This document shows positions 52,118 to 60,698 of a DNA stretch of 64,000 nucleotides, piece after piece. The translations under genes and the position numbers were made by a program. Position 1 is the first letter of the stretch. Every line of letters starts with the position of its first letter. The DNA comes from CAZDBA01 sp965224765 (GTDB taxonomy: Bacteria > Planctomycetota > Planctomycetia > Pirellulales > Pirellulaceae), in the NCBI GenBank assembly GCA_965224765.1, contig CBDDAC010000030.1, positions 62,001-126,000 of the forward strand. The letters run 5' to 3'. The notes below the pieces were generated by a model, which ran no database searches, had not been told where the DNA came from, and saw only the letters and a program-made list of their open reading frames with translations.

Positions 52118-52597
52118 ATGAACATTGATAAACCAAATTTACGAACCAGTTTGGAGAGTGATTTCATTGCGGGGTCTACTCCGGCTGCTACCACAAAAGG
52201 CCAAACAATCACTCAGTACATCACGTTCCTACTCTCGTCCATTGTGGCTCATACGCTTGCCCTCTGGTTGGGAATCTTTGCCAGCGGACTCATCCTAGGC
52301 AAAGCTGGCGGGGCGGAGGCACTCAGTACAGCGATCGTCGTTTGTGTCCCGTTTTTTGTTGCGGGTTTTTACGTGGCTAGATCTGGAGACAAACACTATT
52401 TGCTGAACGCAACTCTCGGTGGGATGGTCACGGTAATTGGTTTCGGAATCACAATCGCGTTCTATATGGATAACGATTTTTCGGGGCTCGCAGGCGCTAG
52501 TTGGGCACTCGGATTTTCGGTGTTCTCGCTTATCGGGAGCATTATTGGCAAGCTAATTACCAGACAACCTGCCGCAATCAATGAAACGAAAAAATAG
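52118..52597 (+). CDS. Four-helix membrane protein, unknown function
   Basis: The 159-residue protein has a soluble 30-residue N terminus, then four membrane helices: ITFLLSSIVAHTLALWLGIF, TAIVVCVPFFVAGFYVA, LLNATLGGMVTVIGFGITIA and ASWALGFSVFSLIGSIIGKL. There is a short basic tail. No family is recognised. It is a single gene on the plus strand. Confidence 0.7.
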   Translation: MNIDKPNLRTSLESDFIAGSTPAATTKGQTITQYITFLLSSIVAHTLALWLGIFASGLILGKAGGAEALSTAIVVCVPFFVAGFYVARSGDKHYLLNATLGGMVTVIGFGITIAFYMDNDFSGLAGASWALGFSVFSLIGSIIGKLITRQPAAINETKK

Positions 52598-52767
52598 CGA
52601 ACCTATACCACGAAGCCACCTGCACTTGTACATTTGAATTGTCGCGACAAAAATTACCGCGAGGTTGCCGACAACGAAGCGACTCGTGTCAATCATTCTC
52701 GGCGTCTTCGACCTCCCAAACAACTCAATCTAAATCCAAAACATTTAGCCAAAAACATCGGTAAGAC

Positions 52768-53238
52768 ATGACAACACAGCCAACCTACGAATTCATCCCC
52801 TATCTCAGCATCACCGACGCCGCGAAAGCCATCGCATTTTACTCAAGCGTTTTCGACGTCGCTCCGCATGTCCAGCTTGACATGCCTGACGGGCGCGTGA
52901 TGCACTGCGAATTTCGTATTGGCAGCGCGAGGTTCTTCATCAGCGAAGAACTGCCTGAACATGGTGGACAGCCAAGCCCGACGCGACTCAATGGTACGAC
53001 GGTTGCAATCCATCTTTACGTAGACGACTGTGATTCGATGGTCGAAGCAATGAAAAAAAACGGTTCGGCAGTACTGATGGAACCGGCTGACATGTTTTGG
53101 GGCGAGCGTTTCGCACGTGTCCGTGATCCTTTTGGTCACGAATGGGGAATCGCAACTCAACTTCGCGAAATGACTCCGGAAGACATTCAGACTGAGGCAG
53201 CCAAGATGTTTGCGGAGATGCCAGATCAGGAAGGCTAA
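52768..53238 (+). CDS. VOC-family protein, PhnB/glyoxalase-like
   Basis: The 156-residue protein has the PhnB-like VOC pattern: FIPYLSITDAAKAIAFYSSV, GRVMHCEFRIGSARFFISEE, IHLYVDDCDSMVEAMKKNG and WGERFARVRDPFGHEWGIAT. Members bind a metal or small ligand between paired beta-alpha-beta units, serving as dioxygenases, isomerases or resistance proteins. The His in the MHCEF strand and Glu in HEWGIA are in the usual ligand positions. Substrate is unknown. Confidence 0.88.
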   Translation: MTTQPTYEFIPYLSITDAAKAIAFYSSVFDVAPHVQLDMPDGRVMHCEFRIGSARFFISEELPEHGGQPSPTRLNGTTVAIHLYVDDCDSMVEAMKKNGSAVLMEPADMFWGERFARVRDPFGHEWGIATQLREMTPEDIQTEAAKMFAEMPDQEG

Positions 53239-53269
53239 CTGATCAAGCGAAAATTCAAATACATTTTCA

Positions 53270-53300
53270 GTGAACGAACGTGCCCCGGTTGCTCGTTCAC
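53270..53300. repeat. Stem-loop after the VOC gene
   Basis: GTGAACGA at 53270-53277 pairs with TCGTTCAC at 53293-53300 with a 15-base loop, 31 bases after the stop. There is no T run, so terminator function is uncertain. Confidence 0.5.
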
Positions 53301-53663
53301 GCAATCATACGCCCCAGAGATTTCGAACGCCAATTTGGATTGAATAGCCATAGCCGACCTTGATGGATAAGACTCTACGGAGTCTGGAATCATGCTCTAC
53401 GGCGTTTTTGGATTGGCTTTGACGACTTGTTTGATCATCCCTTGGTCCCGGAGATCGGATTGCGTCGGAGTTCTTTGCTGACGGCAGCAGGTTTCGGCGG
53501 GAGCCTCAACCTCCCGTTTATTAACCAAAATCCAATCAGTCCGAAGGCCCTGGGCCAGTATTTTGCGAAATCCTGGCACCCGCTTGGGAACGGAAATCAG
53601 CGATGCGGATTTGTTGGTAGAATCATGAAATCGGCACCGCTTCTACGGGACAGGCCCAGCAAC
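53301..53663. other. Intergenic region carrying repeat copy 3
   Basis: It holds a small hairpin (AGACTC at 53370, GAGTCT at 53380-53385) and repeat copy 3. The reading frame of the next gene is open back to 53427 but would run through the dispersed repeat. I therefore start that gene at 53664, where a lipoprotein signal begins. Confidence 0.5.
53491..53515 (+). repeat. Dispersed hairpin repeat, copy 3
   Basis: This is the G variant (GTTTCGGCGGGAGCC, then TCAACCTCCC), same orientation as copy 1. It lies in the leader of the nuclease/phosphatase-type gene. Confidence 0.85.
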
Positions 53664-54737
53664 ATGAATCGCATTTTTCTATCGTTCCTATTCATCTTCG
53701 CTGGGTGCACGCATCTGTCTGCGCAAGAACAAATCAACATCCTGGCTTGGAATCTGGAGAGTGACCGCGGAGACAGCGACACGAATGACCCGGAAGTCAT
53801 TGCTGAATGGCTCGAATCGTTCAACGGTTTTGACATTTTCGCCCTTTCCGAAGTGGCCGAAGAGAACGCGGGGAAATACATTCGCGCAATTGCCCGAAAC
53901 GAAGGTGCGTATTTTTATTACAAGGTCGGACAACAAGAAGCCAATGACCATCTGATGCTGGCTTGGAACTCAGAACGATTCCAGGAGCTGGAACTCATTG
54001 AGCTGAATGGCGATTCCGAGGGCGAACCGGATCTGAAACTCGGCGGAAGCGGTCGTGCTCCGATGGCCGCGAAATTCAAAGTAAAACCGAACGGGCCCGA
54101 GTTCTGGGTGATGGTCAACCATTTCCATCGAACAAAGTCATGGAAAAGACGTTTGCAGGCGACTGGTGTTCGAGACTGGATTGCCGTCCAAGATATCCCA
54201 GTGTTTGCCGTTGGGGATTACAACTTCGATTGGGACATCCAAACAGAGACGGGCAACCAATCATTTAATCTCATGTTTGAAGACGAGCTTGCAACCTGGG
54301 TAGAGCCAAAGGAAAAAGTACGCACCGAAGACTCACACGATAGCATCCTAGATTTTGTGATTGTGAATAAAAAAGCCCTCGCTTGGTCACCCAAATCAAA
54401 AATCATCCAACGTGATGATGATTTTTTTCCAGCCAACCAGAAAAGCGATCACCGCCCCGTTACTGCCAGGTTCACCACGTCACAAGAAACCGACGAACCT
54501 GGAGAATTGACAAACGGCCCGTCGGTTGCCGAACTGCTGGAAAGAATTGTAGCAGCTCAACCAACGAACGATGTCGAAGAAAAACGCCTACTCATGGAGC
54601 TTGATAAGCTCATTGACAACTCCTTCGAAAATGAGAATCGGGTGCAAAGCCGACAATTGATTCTCGAACAAATTGAGTTGATGAGGCGAAAGATGGGAAT
54701 GCTCGAAAAGCTGCTGAAAGACGACAAGGGCAATTGA
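53664..54737 (+). CDS. Lipoprotein of the endonuclease/exonuclease/phosphatase family
   Basis: The 357-residue protein has a lipoprotein signal (FLFIFAGC), then the EEP fold: INILAWNLESDRGD (Asn), IFALSEVAEENAG (catalytic Glu), WVMVNHFHRTKSW (His), FAVGDYNFDW (GDxN) and QKSDHRPVTARF (SDHxP). All active-site motifs are present, so it should cut nucleic acid or hydrolyse phosphoesters outside the cytoplasm. A C-terminal helical extension of about 90 residues (VAELLERIVAAQPTND to RRKMGMLEKLL) is added, which most family members lack. Confidence 0.88.
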   Translation: MNRIFLSFLFIFAGCTHLSAQEQINILAWNLESDRGDSDTNDPEVIAEWLESFNGFDIFALSEVAEENAGKYIRAIARNEGAYFYYKVGQQEANDHLMLAWNSERFQELELIELNGDSEGEPDLKLGGSGRAPMAAKFKVKPNGPEFWVMVNHFHRTKSWKRRLQATGVRDWIAVQDIPVFAVGDYNFDWDIQTETGNQSFNLMFEDELATWVEPKEKVRTEDSHDSILDFVIVNKKALAWSPKSKIIQRDDDFFPANQKSDHRPVTARFTTSQETDEPGELTNGPSVAELLERIVAAQPTNDVEEKRLLMELDKLIDNSFENENRVQSRQLILEQIELMRRKMGMLEKLLKDDKGN

Positions 54738-54854
54738 CGGAGGCGACATGCTTCAAATCATTGAGCCTTTTTGCGACTTGTTCTTATAAAGTCAACGACG
54801 CCAGAATCACAGTTTAAAACGCTGGAATCATGTGTCCAAGATGTGAGGAACCCC

Positions 54855-55268
54855 ATGAACTTGTTCCATTACGCGTTCAAAGTCAAAGACATAGAGTCAA
54901 CGAAAACCTTCTATGTCGACCTGTTGGGATGTGCCGAAGGTCGCTCAACCGAAACCTGGATAGATTTTGAATTCTTCGGACACCAGCTTTCCGCACACGT
55001 AAGTGGAAACATTCCCAATCCAGATTACTGCGGCTCAGTTGACGGCGTCAAAGTTCCGATCCCTCATTTCGGATGCGTACTTTCCGCGAAGGAGTTTGCC
55101 AACATTCAAAAAAAGCTTGACGACGCAGACGTCAAATTTATCGTCAAGCCGCAAACGAGATACCAAGGTGAAAAGGGCGAACAGAAAACATTGTTCGTTC
55201 TGGACAACAGTGGCAATGCCTTGGAGTTCAAATCTTTCTCTGATCAAGACGGTGTTTTTGCGAAATGA
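54855..55268 (+). CDS. VOC-family protein
   Basis: The 137-residue protein contains FHYAFKVKDIESTKTFYVDL, WIDFEFFGHQLSAHV, HFGCVLSAKEFANIQKKL, and FVLDNSGNALEFKSF. It is a glyoxalase/dioxygenase-fold protein with His in FHYAF and QLSAHV and Glu in ALEFKSF as probable metal ligands. ATG 54855 follows GAGGA by six bases; the longer frame to 54771 lacks family residues. Substrate is unknown. It is unlike the PhnB-type gene at 52768, so not a duplicate. Confidence 0.88.
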   Translation: MNLFHYAFKVKDIESTKTFYVDLLGCAEGRSTETWIDFEFFGHQLSAHVSGNIPNPDYCGSVDGVKVPIPHFGCVLSAKEFANIQKKLDDADVKFIVKPQTRYQGEKGEQKTLFVLDNSGNALEFKSFSDQDGVFAK

Positions 55269-55391
55269 TTCTGGGCAAACTGCCTCATCAAAACCACCAT
55301 TCGACTGTCGCTGTTAATGAATAAAAAGCAGTGTGAAGGCTCAATGAGAGAGCCTTCGCGTAGACTTCATTTTTTCATCGGTAAATCAAGA

Positions 55392-56381
55392 CTAAAAGCC
55401 TCCCCCCCACAGAAACGGCAGAATCGAACACCAGGCAGCGTCGGTTTTGATCTGCATCATGACTTGATTTCCCTCCTGTTTCGGCGCGAGCTCAGTCGCA
55501 ATCAAATCAATCAATCGCACCGCGTAGCCCGACATTGAATCCATGACGGGATCACCTTCCATTCCCATCATCATTCCCATATTCGACTTGGCTCCCACTT
55601 TCCCCATGCCGACCAATCGCTTCGCAATCATCTGAAGCTTCCCAGCAGATTTTTCGTCTTCGCTCTGCATCTCCAAAGTCATCATATGGTCTGCGACACG
55701 AAACTCAGCAGACTTCAAGAATCGATGAATTCCGTTGAGGAAACTCATCGGCTTAGGAATTGGATTCTCGGCAACTAGTTCTGCATAGGCATCCTTAATC
55801 TGCTCAAAGGACATCACTCCCAAAACTTCGCTATCCTTTGCTTTTGAGGCAGCCAACAACGCGGTCAGCGGAGTCGACACATCGCGTGCTTGAACGAGCT
55901 CAGCCATAAAGCCCTCGGTCGCGTGTAAAACTGTAGACTCATCTAATTGCATGCACTCAAGCCCAAAGTCCACGTCCATATAGACCGGACGCCCTTCGAT
56001 GTCTGAGGTTACCTCAACGTCCTCAAACTTGGAGCCGATATCCACCGTATTTTCAAATTCATAAACTAAACCCACCCTTAGGTCAGCCAGCGAAGATTCT
56101 CCTTCGGCAACCACAATTCGAATTTTGCGAAGGGACATATAGTCGAAGCCGACGTAGGTCTCCCCCATCGCCGTTAGGATCTCCGCAGGAAAATACTCGC
56201 TGACGAACTGCCCGTCAGCGTTCATAAACTGCTGTTTAATTTGCTCAACATCGACGTCAAGTACGGCGAACGCCGATTCTGGAATAAACCGATTCCCAGT
56301 TTCCTGCCCATACAGTGAAGCTTGCGAACAGGAAAGGAAAAGCAGGAACAGCAGTTGTATCTTGAATTTCATCATGGTCAT
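55392..56381 (-). CDS. Secreted protein of unknown function
   Basis: The protein of about 329 residues has a signal peptide (MKFKIQLLFLLFLSCSQASL...GQ), then FIPESAFAVLDVDVEQIKQQ, a mixed alpha/beta body, FGLECMQLDESTVLHATEGF, a Met-rich stretch (SNMGMMMGMEGDPVMDSM), and a WCSILPFLWGGGF end. I do not recognise the family. Start is uncertain among three ATGs within ten bases (56381, 56375, 56372); the frame is open further up to 56414. It is transcribed alone. Confidence 0.72.
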   Translation of the reverse strand: MTMMKFKIQLLFLLFLSCSQASLYGQETGNRFIPESAFAVLDVDVEQIKQQFMNADGQFVSEYFPAEILTAMGETYVGFDYMSLRKIRIVVAEGESSLADLRVGLVYEFENTVDIGSKFEDVEVTSDIEGRPVYMDVDFGLECMQLDESTVLHATEGFMAELVQARDVSTPLTALLAASKAKDSEVLGVMSFEQIKDAYAELVAENPIPKPMSFLNGIHRFLKSAEFRVADHMMTLEMQSEDEKSAGKLQMIAKRLVGMGKVGAKSNMGMMMGMEGDPVMDSMSGYAVRLIDLIATELAPKQEGNQVMMQIKTDAAWCSILPFLWGGGF

Positions 56382-56847
56382 TTGATATTTGTAGTTGAGT
56401 ATTCTTGAGAACAATGGATGTCGTCATTTACAACAATGTAGCATGACCCACCAAAGGAGCGGAACAATGCCGAAGGTTTCTAAGTTCTTGTGCAAGCTAA
56501 TTGCCTATGGGCTCGTCGTGCAGGTTCTTCGTGGGGTGTTGCGAAGGAAATCCCGAGAGAGAGCCGCTTGTCGACATTTGCGTATCAGCCATTTTTCTTG
56601 CTTTTGCAATTTGGGCCGCTACCGTCGACGGTCTGCATAGCGTGAATATGGATTAAGATCTCCAAATCGCTCCAGAACATCAGCGTGACAAACCCTTAAA
56701 ACACGCGATTTCTCCACTATTTGTTACGCGGCTCACGATTTTTCAAATTTCTTGTCCGGTTCGAATGGCCGTTGGCAATCCATGGGTATAAGAAGTTCGC
56801 AACGAACTCAACTCAAACAAAAACAATACCGACCCGAGGACAAAACC
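56382..56847. other. Divergent intergenic region, no gene seen
   Basis: Upstream of both the minus gene and the plus gene at 56848. A plus-strand frame at 56395-56640 has no family features. GAGGA at about 56835 serves the next gene. Confidence 0.4.
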
Positions 56848-57459
56848 ATGACATTCACAAAACTAGCAACTGCCATTACTGTTCTTTGCCTGACCATCAC
56901 TTCAGCAAACGTATTTGCTCAAGACCTCTCTGTGCAAACTGAATTTTCCGCCCTGCAAATCCTGGGGCGTCAGAAACTCAATCAGATTCAGTATCATGTG
57001 GAAGAGGCGACTGCAGAGTATTACGAATTGGATCGCATGGTCGCTGAATACAACAACGCCTACCAGCAAACCGGAGACTATGGTTACTATAACGCAGCGG
57101 TTGAACATGCTCAGGCAAGAGATGAAGTCGCGGACTTGGTCAACGATGCTCAAGCACGACTTGCGAGACCGACATTGATCACACTAATTGACGACCCAAA
57201 CGGTCAGTATCGACACTTGGCCACCATCCCCTGGAACATGAGTGCTCTTGAATACCTACAAGCCAACCCACAATTCATAGGACAGCGTGTCGCGGTTCGA
57301 ACAAACGTCGGTGGCGGATCGGTCAATCCAATTCGCCCCGCCCCTCGCCCAAATACTCGACCTAGCACCAATCCAGCTCCCGCCCAACCATTTAATCCAA
57401 ATATGCCCAACTACGATGGCCTCACTGGCCCAGTCGGTGGGGTCTATGGAATCGACTAG
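56848..57459 (+). CDS. Secreted small helical protein with Pro-rich tail, unknown function
   Basis: The 203-residue protein has a signal peptide ending in SANVFAQD, a helical region (LNQIQYHVEEATAEYYELD; AVEHAQARDEVADLVNDAQA), and a Pro/Asn-rich tail of about 45 residues (PAPRPNTRPSTNPAPAQPF). Planctomycetes encode many such secreted low-complexity proteins. No function can be assigned. It has a clear ribosome binding site and terminator. Confidence 0.75.
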   Translation: MTFTKLATAITVLCLTITSANVFAQDLSVQTEFSALQILGRQKLNQIQYHVEEATAEYYELDRMVAEYNNAYQQTGDYGYYNAAVEHAQARDEVADLVNDAQARLARPTLITLIDDPNGQYRHLATIPWNMSALEYLQANPQFIGQRVAVRTNVGGGSVNPIRPAPRPNTRPSTNPAPAQPFNPNMPNYDGLTGPVGGVYGID

Positions 57460-57488
57460 AGAACTTCCAAAACCAATTTTCGACAAAG

Positions 57489-57517
57489 AAAAGGCGGGAC
57501 TTAGTCCCGCCTTTTTT
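57489..57517 (+). terminator. Strong intrinsic terminator
   Basis: AAAAGGCGGGA at 57489-57499 pairs with TCCCGCCTTTT at 57505-57515 with a 5-base loop, continuing into more T's. It is the best-formed terminator of the window. Confidence 0.93.
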
Positions 57518-57591
57518 TGCGATTGCAGCGAACATTGGACATAGAAAGTTGAACCGTTGAGCCTCTCATTGAAACTTAAAAGCAAAAACTG

Positions 57592-57616
57592 GTTTCGGCG
57601 GGAGCCTCAACCTCCC
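57592..57616 (+). repeat. Dispersed hairpin repeat, copy 4
   Basis: This is the G variant in plus orientation, between the terminator at 57489 and the 3' end of the minus-strand membrane protein gene. Confidence 0.85.
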
Positions 57617-57643
57617 AAAAACTAAAATGGCAACAATCTCGTA

Positions 57644-58087
57644 CTAGCCAAGCTTGTTCTCAATTGGGCTGACAAACATTCGCCGCGCGAGCATACCTGA
57701 GAGGCCGCCAATGCAACCAAGAATGATGCCGATCCCGTGAACGTAGAGAACTCCACGCTCCATGCCAACATCACTCTGAAAAAGGCCATTCCACAATTCG
57801 ACGATTTCCAATTCATCGAGACGTAACCCCGAAAAAAACAAAATCGTACAAACGAAGTAGGCAGAAAAAACGAAATGGGGAATTCCGCTCACCATTGCCC
57901 CGATAAAAAACGCCTGTTGACTACCACGCGATTGAATCACGCCAATCCAGACAAAAGGCGGAAAAACTATCGTCGCCAAAAAGAACAAAATGATTGCGGC
58001 CAAATTGGATGGAAAAATAAACACGTTCGCAGCGATAAAGGCCACAAACCCAGTCAATACAAACAACCTACCCAGGGTAAATCTCAT
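57644..58087 (-). CDS. Small four-helix membrane protein
   Basis: The 147-residue protein starts MRFTLGRLFVLTGFVAFIAAN, a design frequent for planctomycete membrane proteins, with three more helices (LAAIILFFLATIVFPPFVW; GIPHFVFSAYFVCTILFFSG; GIGIILGCIGGLSGMLA). No function can be inferred. It is a single gene on the minus strand. Confidence 0.72.
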   Translation of the reverse strand: MRFTLGRLFVLTGFVAFIAANVFIFPSNLAAIILFFLATIVFPPFVWIGVIQSRGSQQAFFIGAMVSGIPHFVFSAYFVCTILFFSGLRLDELEIVELWNGLFQSDVGMERGVLYVHGIGIILGCIGGLSGMLARRMFVSPIENKLG

Positions 58088-58268
58088 CTTTGCCTCCGTT
58101 TACAAATTGCGATCACGCAGCAATCAAGCGTTAAAATGCAATTCCATTTTTCAAGTTGAAAGTTTAGGTGACCGATTGTCGCACTCAATGTAACTTGGAT
58201 TAGGTTCTAGGTAAAACTAAATCAGTTGAACCTGCTGCACAGTCTACGCCTCTCACGAAGAACGAGAC

Positions 58269-58670
58269 ATGAACTTGAATCGTGACAATCATTTGGACCG
58301 ACGTTGCAAATTGATCTGGGTCGATGGATTGGCAGGACTGTCAGTCGGCGTGGCCATGCTTTTCTTCAGCGGATGGCTAAGCCAATGGTATGGGCTTCCT
58401 CGAGAGCTGATCCTGGTCAACGGCGTGGTCAACCTCCTCTATGGTGCATACTCCACTTCCTTGGCGCGACGTTCCCATCGCCCCATGAATCTTATTTTGC
58501 TTTTGATAACAGCCAACCTGTTTTGGTCGGTTATCTGTCTGATACTCGTCGGTTTTTACTTTCAATCTGCTACGTTCTGGGGACTGGGACATTTGATTCT
58601 GGAAGCAGTTTTCGTGGGCGGACTGGCCTGTCTTGAGTGGAAGTGGCGAGAATTGCTTCGATACGCATAA
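58269..58670 (+). CDS. Four-helix membrane protein, unknown function
   Basis: The 133-residue protein has helices LAGLSVGVAMLFFSGWL, LVNGVVNLLYGAYSTSL, ILLLITANLFWSVICLILVG and GLGHLILEAVFVGGLACLEW. Length and spacing suggest a small integral protein of the inner membrane. No family motif is recognised. Confidence 0.75.
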   Translation: MNLNRDNHLDRRCKLIWVDGLAGLSVGVAMLFFSGWLSQWYGLPRELILVNGVVNLLYGAYSTSLARRSHRPMNLILLLITANLFWSVICLILVGFYFQSATFWGLGHLILEAVFVGGLACLEWKWRELLRYA

Positions 58671-58785
58671 CCTGCTTTCCAAATCTTTTGCCTTTTCCAT
58701 CTAAGATCGCATTTGTACGAACGGACAAACCCTGATAGTCGACGGTAGTAGAGAGATCGCCATGAGTTAGAAACTTTACAGTTCC

Positions 58786-59655
58786 GTGAATCGGAACTTG
58801 AATTGGGTGGAACAAATTGCTGTCTTTTCCTTCTTAATCTTGCTCATCTCTTCAGCCACTGGTTCGGAAGCCGTCGCAACAGAAAGTTTGATAAACCCCG
58901 TTCAACCGCCGTCACAACCCGCCGGTCTCCGGGCTGGCTTCCTCACGCCTGACAGCGGTTCAAACAAACACGACAGGAATAGGGAAACCCGACGCGTCAG
59001 CGAGGACGAACCAGGCCGGGCCTCACACACCATGCAACTTGAATCTCCCGACAACTCATCGCGTCATCGGGCGAGAATGATTTCGCCGAACCACGAACCA
59101 CCAGTCTCTAGGCTGGCTTTCTCACCCCTAGCAGCGGCTCAAAAAAACACGACAGGGATAGGGAAACCCGACGCGTCAGCGAGGACGAACCAGGCCGGGC
59201 CTCACTCACACACCATGCAACTTGAATCTCCCGACAACTCATCGCGTCATCGGGCGAGAATGATTTCGCCGAACCACGAACCACCAGTCTCTAGGCTGGC
59301 TTCCTCACGCCTGACAGCGGCTCAAAAAAACACGACAGGGATAGGGAAACCCGACGCGTCAGCGAGGACGAACCAGGCCGGGCCTCACCCACACATCATG
59401 CAACTTGAATCTCCCGACAACTCATCGCGTCATCGGGCGAGAATGATTTCGCCGAACCACGAACCACCAGTCTCTAGGCTGGCTTTCTCACCCCTAGCAG
59501 CGGCTCAAAAAAACACGACAGGGATAGGGAAACCCGACGCGTCAGCGAGGACGAACCAGGCCGGGCCTCACCCACACATCATGCAACTTGAATCTCCCGA
59601 CAACTCGTCCAAAAAATGTTTTGACCTACTCACAAGTCGTCAGTCTCCGGCCTAG
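58786..59655 (+). CDS. Signal-peptide protein whose body is read from tandem repeats
   Basis: The frame (GTG start, 289 residues) has a plausible signal peptide (VEQIAVFSFLILLISSATGS), then runs into the 183-bp tandem repeat. The repeat is read as units with GKPDASARTNQAGPH, TMQLESPDNSSRHRARMIS and NHEPPVSRL. The first unit is read in another frame (RETRRVSEDEPGRA) and returns to the common one through a 4-base CTCA difference. The frame stays open because 183 is a multiple of three. No ribosome binding site is obvious. It may be a gene front end overrun by repeats, or no gene at all. Confidence 0.4.
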   Translation: MNRNLNWVEQIAVFSFLILLISSATGSEAVATESLINPVQPPSQPAGLRAGFLTPDSGSNKHDRNRETRRVSEDEPGRASHTMQLESPDNSSRHRARMISPNHEPPVSRLAFSPLAAAQKNTTGIGKPDASARTNQAGPHSHTMQLESPDNSSRHRARMISPNHEPPVSRLASSRLTAAQKNTTGIGKPDASARTNQAGPHPHIMQLESPDNSSRHRARMISPNHEPPVSRLAFSPLAAAQKNTTGIGKPDASARTNQAGPHPHIMQLESPDNSSKKCFDLLTSRQSPA

Positions 59656-59660
59656 ACTCC
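58919..59660 (+). repeat. Tandem array of a roughly 183-bp unit, about four copies
   Basis: The core GACGCGTCAGCGAGG starts at 58991, 59170, 59353 and 59536, giving periods of 179, 183 and 183. Each unit also has a block around CCAGTCTCTAGGCTGG and one around CGTCATCGGGCGAGAATG. Units differ by a few bases and by the number of CTCA/CACA steps. The last copy is cut short at about 59605; a partial block returns at 59636. The core is the same as in the repeat at 74-271. Confidence 0.9.
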
Positions 59661-59838
59661 CATCTTTGAGTGCATTGCAACGTCTGAAAACGCTCAGAAA
59701 TTTTTCGGAATATCTTCACTCGCATCCAAGAATGAGAAGCGCAGTGCGAATACCTAAACTTGGCAATGATTTCGCGATCGAATCCCGGTTCAATCACGAA
59801 CATCCCCAGCGTCAGGTATCTCAATAAAGCAGAATGAC

Positions 59839-60606
59839 ATGGAACAATTCGCCATTAAACGGCTCTCATACTTGCCGAACAAGATCTACCAAGAGCACAC
59901 CCACACAGAAACGCAGATTACGCTTTTCATGTCTGGAGGCGTTGAGGAACATGTTGATGATCAATGGCGAAGAATCGGTCCTTTAGATTTCGTGATCAAA
60001 CCTGCTGGGCTCACACACAAAGATCAGTTCCACGATCGAGGCGCCCAAACGATTCAGATCTCCGTCGACCCAGAAAATGCAAATGAGTGGGGAATTGCAA
60101 AGCGGTTATCGACTTACCAAGCAAATTTTTGTCCCTTGTTGACTCGTCGTTTTCTCAGCCTCTTTTGGGGCAAACGGAGTTCAAGTCGACAACAGGCAAC
60201 GGAACATTTCTTAGCACTTCTTATGCGAACCGTTGCTCCACTGAATCCCACGGGGCCAAAACCCATTCCAGCCCAACCCGATTGGTTGCTACCTATTGTC
60301 CAACGAATCAATCAGGATTTTCAGCAAAACATCACGGTACGGGAACTGGCTCGCCAACACGAAAAACATCCCGTGTCCTTGGCCAGAACTTTCAGAGCCC
60401 ATTTCGGTCAGTCGATCAAGCAGCGAATCTGCCAACTTCGGGTCCAAAATGCCACAAACCAACTTTGTGAAAGCGACAAATCAGCGGCGGCAATTGCTCA
60501 CGATTGTGGATTCTCCGATCAAAGTCACATGAATCGGGTATTCAAATCGGTCACAGGAATTCCACCGGTTCAGTATCGCCGATTCGTTCGGGAAAAATCA
60601 TTTTGA
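59839..60606 (+). CDS. AraC-family transcriptional regulator
   Basis: The 255-residue protein has an N-terminal cupin-like sensing part (HTHTETQITLFMSGGVEEHV, DFVIKPAGLTHKDQF) and a C-terminal AraC domain with two helix-turn-helix units: ITVRELARQHEKHPVSLART and SAAAIAHDCGFSDQSHMNRV, ending FKSVTGIPPVQYRRF. The cupin His residues would fit a metal or small-ligand sensor. It is 93 bases upstream of the serine hydrolase gene on the same strand, so that gene is its natural target candidate. Confidence 0.92.
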   Translation: MEQFAIKRLSYLPNKIYQEHTHTETQITLFMSGGVEEHVDDQWRRIGPLDFVIKPAGLTHKDQFHDRGAQTIQISVDPENANEWGIAKRLSTYQANFCPLLTRRFLSLFWGKRSSSRQQATEHFLALLMRTVAPLNPTGPKPIPAQPDWLLPIVQRINQDFQQNITVRELARQHEKHPVSLARTFRAHFGQSIKQRICQLRVQNATNQLCESDKSAAAIAHDCGFSDQSHMNRVFKSVTGIPPVQYRRFVREKSF

Positions 60607-60698
60607 ATGTTTCATTTGTTCAATAACTAAAACGGTTTTTTTGAAATACTTGGGAGGTAGTCATTCCAAATCACCTCACATTATTCAAGAGAGCTCCA

